Source: Hibiscus mutabilis
Lineage: Eukaryota; Streptophyta; Magnoliopsida; Malvales; Malvaceae
Direction of reading: 5' to 3'
Assembly: GCA_019671005.1 (NCBI GenBank)
Contig: CM033714.1
Location: forward strand, 60,373,741 to 60,437,740
DNA: 64,000 nucleotides
Notes under the pieces: model-generated
Database searches by the model: none
The model's input: only the letters and a program-made list of their open reading frames with translations
Told to the model about the DNA's origin: nothing
Shown here: positions 1 to 11,723 of the stretch, piece by piece
How the letters are laid out: the number at the start of each line of letters is the position of its first letter
How positions within the stretch are numbered: position 1 is the stretch's first letter
Made by a program: the position numbers and the translations under genes

Positions 1-934
1 CTTCTAGATGATGATCCTCTCCACATATTGTGTAGAATGGGCCTAATACCTTGACTTTTTGAGATTCATTACTCTTTTGCAATGTTTTCACATTGCTAGT
101 GAGATTGGAAATCTGAGGTTGATAGATGTTAGTGCATCAAGCTCCAATTTCCAAGCAGTTTTTGTCATTGTTCCTAGTCTGGCAGTAGGATAATAAAAAT
201 CATTGGCGACAATCCTTTCAAGGATGTCAACTACTTTCGTATAATTCTTGTCTAACAACAAACCATTTCCCGAAGCATCAACAACAGTCCTAGCATGAGC
301 ATTGATTCATTTGTAAAAGGTCTCAATCTAGGGTCCAATTAGGGAAACCATGTATAGGGAACCTCCTTAGTAGGTCCTTGAATATCTCTCAGACATCATA
401 TAAGGTCTCGTTATTAGCCTGCCTAAACATAACAATTTCACTCCTCAGCTTGACATTAAGTTTAGGTGGCTTGAATCGCAAAAGAAATTTCTGGCATAGT
501 TCTGCCCACGAAGTAACAAAACTAGGTAGCAAAGAACTTAGCCACAATTTTTCACTATATCTCAGGGAAAGTGTGAACAATTTTAGCTTCATTGTATCCT
601 CAGATACTCCAGGTTGCTGAAATTGTTGGCAAACTTCTATGAATTGCTTCAAGTGTTGCCTTGGGTCTCTAGTAGGTGATCCATCAAACTGTGCTACATT
701 CAAAAGCGTCTATATCATTACCGCTTTAAGTTCAAAATTAGTTGTATTTACCTCGGGACCAATCAGGCCTTGCATCAAATTGTTCGTATTTGGTGTTAAG
801 TGTTCTCTAATAGGTCTCATTTCCTCTACATCAATAGCAGGGGTAGTAGGGGTAGCCAGTATCCCGTTGTGTATTGGTGGATTCTCCTGGTGGTTTGAGA
901 TACTATCTACTCATCCATTACCTTGTTGAGCCAT
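1..934 (-). pseudogene. Athila-like Ty3/gypsy gag remnant (runs off the window)
   Basis: Read on the minus strand, an ATG at 934-932 opens a decayed gag. It runs through a leader with 'MRPIREHLTPN', then a gag core at 703-389 containing 'FDGSPTRDPRQHLKQF', 'WLSSLLPSFVTSWAEL' and 'KFLLRFKPPKLNVKLRSEI', and on to a region with 'TVVDASGNGLL' near 280-240. This order matches the Athila/Tat lineage (known family feature). Stop codons (TGA and TAG near the start, TAG near 712) make it non-functional. The primer-binding site and LTR lie just upstream on the same strand. The 3' part of the element is outside the window. Confidence 0.82.
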
Positions 935-1093
935 TTCACTAACTTTTCTTTTTCACCTACGTAGGGTTCTTTTGATCTCTAGGTCGTATGGCCAATCTTC
1001 TATTATAGTGCAGCTCCTTGTCATACACCAAACAAAACAAATAAATATAGTAAAACAAAACAAGTACAATCAAAACAATAAATTTTGTTGCAA

Positions 1094-1111
1094 TCCCTAA
1101 CAACGCTGCCA
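1094..1111 (-). other. primer-binding site of the Athila-like element
   Basis: On the minus strand the sequence reads TGGCAGCGTTGTTAGGGA. This is a degraded form of the Athila primer-binding site (TGGCGCCGTTGCCGGGGA, complementary to tRNA-Asp). It lies between the LTR end at 1118 and the gag start at 934, the expected position. Confidence 0.65.
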
Positions 1112-1117
1112 AAAACT

Positions 1118-2524
1118 TGCCGACTTTGTAAATGCTTGGCAAAAGATTAAGAATTCGGTGTAAATATACAATAAACAATGCCAAGGGTGAGTCTATTGCG
1201 TGCAAGTATACAAGGTCAACAAGTAATACATCAGTGAAATGAGTATCGTAACCGCAAGGATTGACCAAGAATTTAAGTTTTCAATGGTTTACTTGTTAAA
1301 GGGACCAAGATTGTTGAAATTGATTTGGATTTTCAATTTAGACAATGGCTAAGACAATGTAGTGAAAAGTAAAAACAGTTCGGCAAATAAAACTATTCAA
1401 ATGGATGATGAGCGTTGGAAAGAGATGCTTGGATTTTATGCTAGTTACGCCAGTTATTAATAATGTCCTACCTTTGATTTATTGCCGAGCAAAATTCAAG
1501 AATAGTATTATCTCTATCGATGGCAATACCCTAAGCTAACCACGATAAAACCCCTATATGTCTATAGTGCAGCTTTTGATAGATTAACTTGATTAAGTTT
1601 CAATCTATACTCTTAAGGTGTAGATTCACTTCCGAAGTAAGCTAATCTACTTGAACATATTATGTCGAAGTTTCTCTCCTTAGTACCTGCAATTGATCGT
1701 TACCCCTTAAGTCTGTTAAGATATTAAGGCATAATAAGCATACAATGCCAATTGTAGTATGGAAAAGAATTTAAGGAAATGAAGTGCTATAAGGATAAAA
1801 AATAATGCCAAGGCATTCAAATGATTAAAAACCAAAAATAAACTAAGCATTAATCGCAAACATCCCTAACCAACTGTAAAAGCTTAGTTAGTAGTTGGGG
1901 GATCCATCCGCAAAATATCGTATCTCAACATCACCATTCAAATAAAAATTAAACTAAGAGAATAGGCAAAGAAGGAGGTTTGTTGATGCATCCCTTTAAA
2001 TGCTCCAGAGCTCTCAGTCTAAGATGGTCGAACCATGGTGCCTCTAGCTTCCTCTTTTACCACAGTGTAGCCTCTTTGCTCAATGCTCTATCTTCTTTAA
2101 ATAGGTACTCGTGAAAACCCACTGATGGGTTTGAATTTTGAAATTTAATTACACGCCAAGATAGATGTGTTATCCTTTTATCCGCTTTTGAATTCTAGGG
2201 CTGACGTGTACTAGTGTTCAATAGCTACTTTGACTGGGCATCGGACTTTAATTCTTTGCCAACTGAGCTTGGCAATTTCTGGTACAACTGCGACTCGACA
2301 ATTCTTTTTTTTTGTTTTCTGCTCATGCGCTGCTCTGCCATGCATGCCTGCTCCTGACCTGCATCAACACCAGTAAAACAACCCTTCACACTGGTAACAG
2401 AACAACTCCCTAACTACTTATGCAAATGCATGATTTTAACCACTAAATTCAAACATGTATACCTAAAGACAAGCAAAAGCATTGTGAAATATGCATAAAA
2501 ATTGGTACTTTTTAGGAGTTAACA
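1118..2524 (-). mobile_element. 5' LTR of the Athila-like element
   Basis: The segment is bounded by TG...CA on the minus strand (TGTTAACTCC at 2524; ...GTCGGCA at 1118) and ends six bases before the primer-binding site. It is about 1.4 kb, AT-rich and without coding capacity. No second LTR or target-site duplication can be checked, because the rest of the element lies left of the window. Confidence 0.6.
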
Positions 2525-3445
2525 CCTAGCCCAAATTATCTTCGCCAAGATGGTTCACATTGTCAACCACCATCATCAAGTCTTTCACCTATAAAACTAT
2601 CTTGAGCCACATCTTCCACAAGCTAGAGATAGATTGTTCCTATGATCTCGTGTGTCCCCTTATAGAACCTATCGATGTTAGATCCCTTCAAAAATCCAAG
2701 TTACACTTCACAAATGGTGAATGGGTTTAGGATCCTAATGCTCAAGAAGGAGAATATGAGCACGTAGTTTTGGTAGCCTCGGTTGACGCATCTCTCGTAC
2801 CTCTGGTTGCTCTACCTTCATTTGATGCCTTCATGTCATCCTTGATGGGAAGTTTGTCGTGCTTAGCACAAGCATGGATGTGAGGTTCGCCTCGTTGGAT
2901 ATAAGATTGGCTTCCATGGACATGAGGTTGTCTACCGTAGAGCATCGTGTTTCTTCGATTGACATCTCTCTTACCGCATTTCATCATGAATGGCATGGTA
3001 ATGTTCATGGTGGTGGTGATGATGAGGTTGAGGACAGTGATGATGAAGCATCGGCTTAGTCTTTTTATTTTGCATATCATATAGTATTATTTGAATTTTA
3101 TGCACCCTTTTTTTTTGTAATTTCCTATGACCTTGGATATTAGGTTGGTTTTTCCTTTTTGCTTTGGATATTGTTGAAATTATTATGCTTTGGGTATTTA
3201 TGATATTATGGATTATATATTTAATGTTTTGAAGCTATTTGGGATTATATCTTGTTATGATTTGATTTTTCCCTATTGATTTTGATCTAACAAAAGTAGA
3301 GAGAAGTGGCTTTATCAATTTTTTCAAAACCATCAGACTTTTTAGTCAAAAAGAAAGCATGAGTGAATTAGAAATTTATTTGGTTTTGTTATATCAAAAG
3401 GGGGAGATTGTTAAACCAATATTTTAATTTTGATATAACAAGGAC
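2525..3445 (+). mobile_element. 3' end of an unclassified LTR retroelement with polypurine tract
   Basis: A decayed plus-strand reading frame (about 2530-3060) contains 'LSHIFHKLEIDCSYDL' and a low-complexity tail with repeated 'ASMDMRLSTVEHR'-like segments. About 340 bases later comes a polypurine tract (AAAAGGGGGAGA, 3397-3407), followed by TGTTAAACC at 3409, which looks like an LTR start. Only about 35 bases of that LTR remain before another LTR begins at 3446. The tract and LTR start are what I see; the element family is not recognised. Confidence 0.5.
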
Positions 3446-6295
3446 TGTAATACCCCAAAATATGACCTAGAAGTTTTGTCCTTAATTCGAATATGATTAA
3501 ATGGTTTGAGCTATTTCTTAAGATGGACAATTAGGAATTTTGGAATGATTTGGAAATACAAATATTATATGGCTATATTATAAGGACTAATTGGAAGAAA
3601 AGGATGAGTGAAAGGCTATCACCAAATTGATTAAAATGAAAGATTGAATACTCATTAAGTAAAGGGCCAAACTAATCAATAAGTCAAACTTGGATTTTGC
3701 ATGGTAAAATTTATAAAGATTAAGGACAGACACACATGTCCATGGGAGAGGAGGAACATGTGGGGGGATTTCGGTATTGATGAAGAAGGCCACTCTTCAT
3801 CCCCTTCCTCCCAAAGGAATACCGAAACTATGTAGAGAGAGGAAGCTTGAGAATTCATGGGAGATGGAAGCATGAATCGGGTTAATTCAATTGCTAGAAA
3901 TTTTGGTTCTTTAGTTAAATGGAGAAGGTAAATACACTCTTCTCTCCTTCCTTATCAAGTTGATTTTAAATTTATTGTTTGTAATGTTGCATGATTCAGT
4001 AGATAAGATGTTGGTGAAACCAGCATAGGCTTTAAATCCTTGGGAATACTTGAATGAATTGTCAATGTTTTGTTAGGCCTTGAATTGATGGTTGTGGTGA
4101 TACAATGGATGTGTGTTAGATTTAAATCTATAAGAGTAATGAATGTTTTTAGTTTCAGTATGATAAAAATCTGTCAAGTAGTATTGGTGTTACCTTGATT
4201 AGAGTTTGTTTGGAAATGTATTGTGTGTTTGGATTGGTTGGTGATCAAGTGACATGAAAAAGGACTAAATTGATGTTCTCTTTGACTGTTTTAAGAACTT
4301 AAAATAGGGGTGAAATTTTAAGAATGCAACAGGGGATGTTTCGAATTCATAAGAAAAGTATAGACTGTTTAGATTAAAACAGAATAAGAGATAGGTTGTT
4401 AGTGTTCAGCAAGGATTGTTTGATTGTGTATAATCATATCAAAGGGTTGTTTTGGAATGTTTTGAGTTTATATGCCCATATGAATAATTTTATACTTTGA
4501 TATGAATGTTAGAGAGCTGATTTGAATACATATTAATTTATTTGGGGGCTATTTTAATGAATAAAAATGGATACATGTACAATGGAATTGTTTTGTGTAC
4601 ATATGATCACTTGAGGACTGTTTTGTGATTGTATATGTGTATATATATATATAAAAGAATTGTTGGAGTGTCTATGAGTACATAATAAACTATTCTGAAG
4701 CATGTATTTGTGTAATTATGAATAGGGGACTGTTGTGCATCCATATAAAAGTTGGGAAACTGTTTTGTGAATTTAGATGCAAAAATAAGCATGTTAAGGT
4801 ACCAAATTGTACTAAATAGATGTAATGAGTTAGTTGACAAGCATGTAAATGTATATTCATGAAAATAAAATGTTTTGAATGTGTAGAAATAGATTAAGGG
4901 ATGTTTGGAATACTTTGAAAGCATGCTGCCCTGTTATTGAATGAATTAATGTACGTATGTGTAATCTGCCCGGAATTATGCATCTATGTATTTGAGTGGA
5001 ATGTTTTCATTGAAGAACAATATATACGCAAGGAAGTTGTCCTGTTTTGCATACCTACATCTAGTGATGATCAGTTTTGTGTGAAAATTTTATAAATTGA
5101 GAGTGCTGAATTTTTGGTGTATACTTAGATGATTGAAGTGATTCTAATTCATGCAAACACATTCTTTGTTAATCTTAGACCAAGAAGAGGCTAGGAAAGG
5201 AATTGGCTTAGTAGCAAGATTCAATTAAGGGTTCAGGTATCCTGTAACTTCAAGAGGTGAGTGTAGTTTTTAGAGCCTCGTGATTGCTTACAGCTTTCCC
5301 GAGCAATGTTCATGTTTAATTTACATGCTTTATTTTCAGTATTGGTTGTGATACATTGTAAATGCTAACTTGAGCTAGAGGTAAGTGCTTCTAGGTAAGT
5401 ACTCTGGACTAGATTCATTTGCTTGGCTTGGAAGATGACATATTGTGATTGACATATGTATGCTTGCATTTTAATGACTTGTGATGAGAAAATTCAGCAT
5501 TGTTATATGATCCTACTACCTTGGATCCTTGTTCAAACTTATTTGAATGAAGCATAAATATTCGATTGAGTATTGGAGTATTAATCAAACTCAACTTGTA
5601 ATTTGAGACGGAAAGATTAAAAAGGAAAGCCTTGGTTACGAATCAGTCTTAGGTACAATTGGCATGCCATAGAGTCCGTCGAGCTCGCGTGTTAGATTGG
5701 ACTACAATCCCCTGTTTAGTACTTCGAGTACTCTTGTCTTCCTGGGTGGAATGGACTACGGTCCCTTAATTGGTACTTCGTGTACCCTTGTTTAATGACA
5801 GATGTCGTTGGATTCGAGTATCTAGGTTGATTGTTGATTGTTGATCAAGGCTATAATATTGGACTAACTCATACATCTTGAAATTACCATTAATCCGATT
5901 AAATTGGTAACTCGTAAAGCTAAATGGATTGCTTTCTTGTTAAGTCTCATGACTTAATTGGCTTGCTTTGTACGTAAGATACATGTTCAGTAATTCTTGC
6001 CTATTCCCCTTTTCGAATCATATGATTATGTAAAATATTGATCGGCAATATATATCGTATGTCCTTGTTGGGGATTGGGACAAGACGACCATCCCTCTCC
6101 TCGCTTGTAATTTGACCTATTGGACTGTGATGACACTTGAGAAGGGTAATATGTTTATACATGCTTAATGAAGTTGTCTTGTCATGAATTGATTATAAGT
6201 GGACTGCTTTGTTATGTATCAATGTTTATACATGTCTAATGGACTGATTTTGACTTGAATTGATTATAAGTGGACTATTGGTAGTGTTAGAGAAC
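3446..6295 (+). mobile_element. decayed chromovirus-type (Tekay/Del-like) LTR
   Basis: The segment starts with TGTAATACCCC, a typical start of plant chromovirus LTRs, immediately after the truncated retroelement. Near 5660-5710 it holds a block with 'GCATGCCATAGAG' and 'GAGCTCG' followed by a run of 'GGACTAC..TCCC'. The same order occurs in the LTRs at 8940 and 16340, supporting common lineage. It has no coding capacity and is about 2.85 kb. The right end is approximate: sequence character changes near 6290, but I found neither a clear CA terminus nor a target-site duplication. Confidence 0.5.
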
Positions 6296-7691
6296 AAACA
6301 ATCGGGGGCAAACATGTGGCAAGTAGTTACCTCTCAACTAAGAGGTAACCAGAAAATTAGGGAAATTTTAAAACTTTTAGATCACTTTCCAAAAATTCAA
6401 TAACAATTACCAAAGCATGTGGTCCCTTTTTAGCTTACACACCCTTGTTAAAAAGTGTAACACAATTATTAGTGTGCAAGTCCTTAGCCAATTAAAGACA
6501 TTTCCATTTATAATTCGGATCATTCAAGAACCCGTAAATTATTACTTAACATGAAATTGCTTATAGACAAACATTTCGATCTTCGTACAAACTTAGGATC
6601 AGACTATACTAGACCTAATAGTTCATTACACAAAGTCGGGTAGGATTACATTCATTTATCAAAATTAATCATTTGAGGATTTAACCAATTCAAACATCTC
6701 CTATAAATTTATCTAAAGCAAAATCAATTATATAATATAGATATACAATCACTTAAGTTTCACACATGATAAAAGACCCTAACTTGATTGTTAAGTTATC
6801 ACAGAAATTACTAACTTCATACCAAGCCATTTATTCCTGATCTTTCATACCAAACAAATTAACTACCTTAACCAATTTGCAAGGAACTAGCCTTTCGTGT
6901 AACCAATTATGTGTTCCTGTCTTAGGTAAGAGATTTTGCTTCACGTCCATTTTCTTCATCTAATCTCCTACCTAACATCAAACCAACCAAGCACACAAAT
7001 CAAGCAATATTTATTATAGAGGCTTTTTACACCACATATTGAGCTCATAAAAAATATACAAATGAAATCAAGAGATGATCAATGAACAACTCATAAATGA
7101 CTTCTATGTGCCACCAAACTAGGAGTACTGAAACAAATTTCGAACATACATCTGGACAAGCGATTCCGTCCAAGCTCGAAAGTAAACATAAGCTTTGGTT
7201 CCCTGGAAAGTGATGAAAGATTAGGGTGAGCTAAAGCCTGCTGAGGTAGTACTAAAAATTAAAGCATTACATTAAACTTTATATAGTTTATTTCTATTCT
7301 TTCCTTCAAATAACCATAACACAATAGATACTAAACTATTGACAATTCATGAAATCTTGGACGCAACATTTCAATGTATATTATTTCATGGCTCTCTTAC
7401 TACATAAGGTATTAGACAAAACATATTATAAACCATAACCAAATTATCGATTAAGGAATTGGATATCTAATCTATGATATTCAAACCATACATACTTTTC
7501 TCCCCATAGATTTTACAAACTCTCATAAGAGTCAAATACTTATCATTCAAGGTATTTAACCCAAAACACCAAATAGGTTTCATTTACTTATCATTCAATC
7601 CAAGTCTAAATGTACTTTAACAAGCTTAGCTATTTTCACATAGAACATTTGATAAGTTAATATACACTATATTTAACCCATATATTATCTT
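6296..7691. other. non-coding AT-rich stretch, probably decayed LTR in reverse orientation
   Basis: There are no convincing reading frames. Around 7140-7260 is a block ('GACAAGCGATTCCG', 'GGTGAGCTAAAGCCTGCTGAGG') that resembles reverse-strand gypsy LTR hairpin regions elsewhere in the window, but the match is loose. Nothing else is recognisable. Confidence 0.3.
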
Positions 7692-10315
7692 TGTCACATC
7701 CCGAAAACTGGCCTAGTTGAAATTAGGCTCCGGTGATCGAAAATTTTGAAACCAATGTAATGATGTTTGTAATGATTGACTTTTGTACCCCTCGTTACAT
7801 TTTGGCCTTAAGTGAGTAAATGGACCCCTTGTATGAAATTTAAAGCCCAAAGTGCAAATTTGAGCTAATCGTATCGATACGGCCATGTGGGTATCAATAC
7901 GGTTTAACCGTCAATAACTAACTTTCTTATTTTGGCGTAGGCGTACCGATATGTCCATACGCGTATCAATACAGGTCCCCTATTTTGAGAAGATTTGATG
8001 TCGTTTTGCAGGGAGATGATGTAAGGTGGTGAGTCACCCCTATGTTTGTCTAATATCACGTGAAAACCATCAGAACTCATGACCAAATGAGGTCATAAGC
8101 CAACTTGGGGAGTTTCTAACCTTGGACATAGAAAACCCTTCATGGGAGAAAAGGTTTCTTTTGGCTAACATGTAGTTAGGGAATGATTAAGGTCATAACC
8201 CTTTTTAAATGAATAGAAAAAGAGAATCTTTCAACTTTCCTTACATCCCCAGCAAATCAAACTTACCCTTAGATACCAAAACAAGCTAACACCTCCATTT
8301 TCATCCCCTACCTCAAGTTCAAGCTTACACCTCACTCTATCTAGTCAACTTAAGCTCATCTCATCTTCAGTCTAAAGGCATCATATCAAAAATATCCATG
8401 GGGTAAGGATAAGCCTCATTTCGATTGTCGGGTTCCATAAACAATTAGAGCTTAATTTCGAATTGAAATCCTAAAGTTATTCTTGAAACCTTGATTGTTC
8501 TATTGTTTGATGATTCTATATGTTTTTCCTAGCTCAAAATAAGGAGGAAAATAATCTATCATCCCCAATCGGAGCTAGGAACAAAGGAATCAAAATTCAG
8601 AAATCCTAAAAGCTTATGTGATCTAAGGTGAGTGTAGTTGTGTCAAGGGATAGGCTCGGTGTCATCCCGTTGCATTTGTTATGTCGAATTTGATTGTACA
8701 TATGGTCTAAGCTCAAATAGAGCAGGCATTGATGTGAATGTCCAAGGCAAGGCTTGGTAAGTTTTGATATAAGTTGATATGCTATATGTGAACTTGGTAT
8801 GATTATATGATAATATGAGTATGATACATGATATAGAGCTAAGGCTCATTTGATATCTGATATTCTATGAATGAAAAGATGTAAATTATGTTATGATATG
8901 TGAACTTGGATAAATATAGACAATGAATACAATTGACATGCCATAGGATTATTTGAGCTCGTATAAGTAAGGGTGGACTATGGTCCGGGGCTACGGCCTA
9001 TTTGTGGGGGAAATAAGGATGGATTTTGTAAGGGACTATCCAAAGCTACGGCTCAAGGCTACGGCCTATTTCTGATTTCTAATATGTTGGTGTACAGGGG
9101 ATTCGTGAATCCATTGGTTACCATGTCCAAGGAACTCATATGTGATTTGATTTGTAATTTGATATATGAAAGTATGCAACTATATGATTTGAGCATGAGA
9201 TTTGTATATGAATTTGCTATCATATCATTCATGTCATTACCTATTAAATTGTTTTTGTAATAACTACCTCACTAGGCTATGTAAGCCTAACATATGTGTG
9301 TCCCATGCATTTCAAGATCCTAAAGAATTTTGGGTTCCGATCGTGTGCTTTCGTTGCAAGTCACCTCTTCATAAGTATATGTATGTCTATCTTTTGCCTT
9401 AAACTCCTAGTCAAGTGGCATATGGTCCAAACATGTTTTGTATAAGCCTTTTGATGGTTGTGTAATAGTTCCATATTGACCTAGTGTTGTATGTATAAAA
9501 GGGGTATAGTTTGGAAATGGTTAGCTTGTTAAAATGTACCTAAAATGAGCCTAAAGTGAAAACTAGGTAAATGGATTTGAAATGCTATAAAATTTGGTAT
9601 AAAAGTAGATTAATGGATTTTAGGCTTGCTGGTAAAATTTGGTAATGATTGGACAACATTTAAGGGGTTAAATTAGATAAAAACTAGATAAAACCTGTCA
9701 TTATAGGCCAGGCGTATCGATACAGGGCAGTCGATACCTATACGGCCTTGCATATTTGGTCTTGATGAAGCAGTGAGTATCGATAAACTAGGGAGTGTAC
9801 CAATACAGACCTTGATTGTAAGGTTTGGAAAAATAATTGCATCGGTATGACCTCAGGCATACCGAAACGAGTCAACCCAAGTCAAAGTGTATCGATATGG
9901 GCATAGACGTATCGGTGCGGGGTCATTGACCTTGAACCTGGAAAGTGTAAAATTAAACTTAGCGTACCGATACGGCCTATAGTGTATCGGTACGGTGTCA
10001 GTTAATTTTGTTAAAAGGCTTGAGAAACAGTTTTAAAAAGATTACAAATTGGTCACTAATAATTAAATGGCTCAAATGGATAGGTTAAAAATATCTGATA
10101 ACAACGAAACTTCTAAGGTTAATAATTGGTGAGTCTAATTACATGTTGGTAATCAAGAATCCAAATTAGGGTCACTAATTTGTAAAGTTTACAATTCAGT
10201 CCTTTTAGTTCGAAAAGTTTTAAATTAACCCTCAATTCCCATTTTGATCTCCGGTTTTGTCCTCCGATAACATTTTTTGACCTAGTTCCCTACCAGACCG
10301 GGAAGGGGTGCTACA
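7692..10315 (+). repeat. 5' LTR of the chromovirus
   Basis: It starts TGTCACATCCCG and ends GGGGTGCTACA, giving TG...CA termini and 2,624 bases. It aligns throughout with the copy beginning at 15079. It contains clustered palindromic 'GTATCGATAC'-like words (7861-7975 and 9710-10000) and a stem-loop at 9273-9289 (TAGGCTATGTAAGCCTA). Open frames here, such as 8973-9260, recur in the 3' LTR only because the LTR is duplicated. Confidence 0.93.
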
Positions 10316-10316
10316 A

Positions 10317-10335
10317 TTGTGGAATTAGAGCCTAG
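10317..10335 (+). other. degenerate primer-binding site (initiator tRNA-Met type)
   Basis: Directly after the LTR is TTGTGGAATTAGAGCC, an altered form of the plant gypsy site TTGGTATCAGAGCC, which is complementary to the 3' end of initiator tRNA-Met. The mutated bases would weaken priming. Confidence 0.7.
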
Positions 10336-10471
10336 GTTTAGTCGATCCTAGGACTAAACAAGTATTCGTTATGAGTCTCATTTACATATCCCACTTAGGA
10401 GTTTATTTGAATACGTTATCTGTAACTTGCAGCTTACACGATTCAATTCTTCTGTTTGAATAGATCTGAAA

Positions 10472-11723
10472 ATGGCAGCACCTACTGATAGACATTCTAT
10501 AAACGAGCCCAATCCCGATTCCTCCTCTACTCAAAGGGATAATCTGAAGCCAGAACAAAGGCCCAAACGAGTGGGGCAGAATGACCCGTCTCATCCACCT
10601 CTGATGCCTCTGGCTCAGCAGGATATCTTTTGTTGATGGCAGATATGATTAAGCAAGCTGTGGTGTCCCTCCGATAGGAACCACTTCCTTAGCCTGCTAA
10701 AGCTTCTCAGCATGTGTCCCGAGCTCCAATTGATAAGCTCAAATAGTACCCAGTCTATACATTCACTGGCCAAGATCTGGACAATCCCGAAGTCACAGAA
10801 TACTGGCTAGAGAACACCTTGAAAATGCTGAACAAGAAAATGAAGTGCCCTAATGAACACAAACTCGAATGTGCTTTGGCCTTGATCATTGAGGAGGCCC
10901 AAAACTTGTGGAATACGGTGACCCTCACTGTTCCTCAGCACCGTGTCACGTGGGACTTCTTTCTTTAGGAGTTTCGCAAGAAGTACATTAGTGATCATTA
11001 CATTTTCGAGAAACGCAAGAAATTCCTCCATTTGAGACCAGGGAGATGACCTGTGGAACAGTACATTCAAGACTTCTATAAATATGCGAGGTATGGTTTT
11101 GAGATTATACAATCAGAGTTAGAGAAGTTTCGGATGTTCGTTGATGGCCTATGTGACGAACTGCGACCCCTCTTCACCATTTTAGAGTTAGAAGACTTCC
11201 AGACCTTAGTGAATCGAGCAATTGCTATCGAGGCTTCTCAAAACGCTTTCGAAAGAAGAAGGCGGAACCAAGCCAAATTCTATAAGAGATTTCGTGAGAA
11301 TTCTAAGCCTCCTTGTCCCAAAATAAGGGTAAATAATGGGATCAAAAAATTGTCACCTTCCAACAACTGCCTTGATCCAGACACGCACCATAATTCCAGT
11401 ATGCAGGGACGTCTGTTACTCGTACAGCTTTAGTGGACAGTACGGGCAGTTTCGCAAAGGGTCCTCAGATCCCTCTATTCAACTATTGTCAGAAGAGGCA
11501 TCCAGGGCAGTATCGTAGACAGTCTAGATCTTGCTATCTTTGTGGAGAGTCTGGTCATTTTATCCAAAAGAGTTCGCAGAACCCGCACGCACCTACATTC
11601 GTAGCTTCTCAGAACAATCCCAGTAAAGGGAAAGGAACGAAGCCAATACTATCCAGATCCGCAGAAAAAACTCGCGACAAAAATGCACCTACAGTCGGTC
11701 GTGATCCGCAAACATCGGCTTAA
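10472..11723 (+). pseudogene. chromovirus gag with damaged zinc knuckle
   Basis: The ATG at 10472 begins MAAPTDRHSINEPNPDSSS. After stops comes the capsid region (about 10735-11260: 'VTEYWLENTLKMLNKKMKC', 'WNTVTLTVPQHRVTWDFF', 'FDGLCDELRP'-like). A CCHC knuckle follows near 11530 ('CYLCGESGHFIQKS'), in which the last cysteine is serine. In-frame stops (for example TAG near 10675, 10747 and 10966) sit where the family has Gln or Trp. At least one frame change separates 11053-11433 from 11433-11723. Gag would package element RNA in cytoplasmic particles; this copy cannot. Confidence 0.85.

Noticed and set aside
2742..3080. 112-residue minus-strand frame with repeated 'HIHA/HVHGSQ' words
   Set aside because: It is the antisense of a repetitive plus-strand retroelement frame and ends next to that element's polypurine tract.
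8973..9260. 95-residue frame that recurs at 16374-16661
   Set aside because: Both copies are in the two LTRs of one element; the similarity comes from LTR duplication, not from coding constraint.
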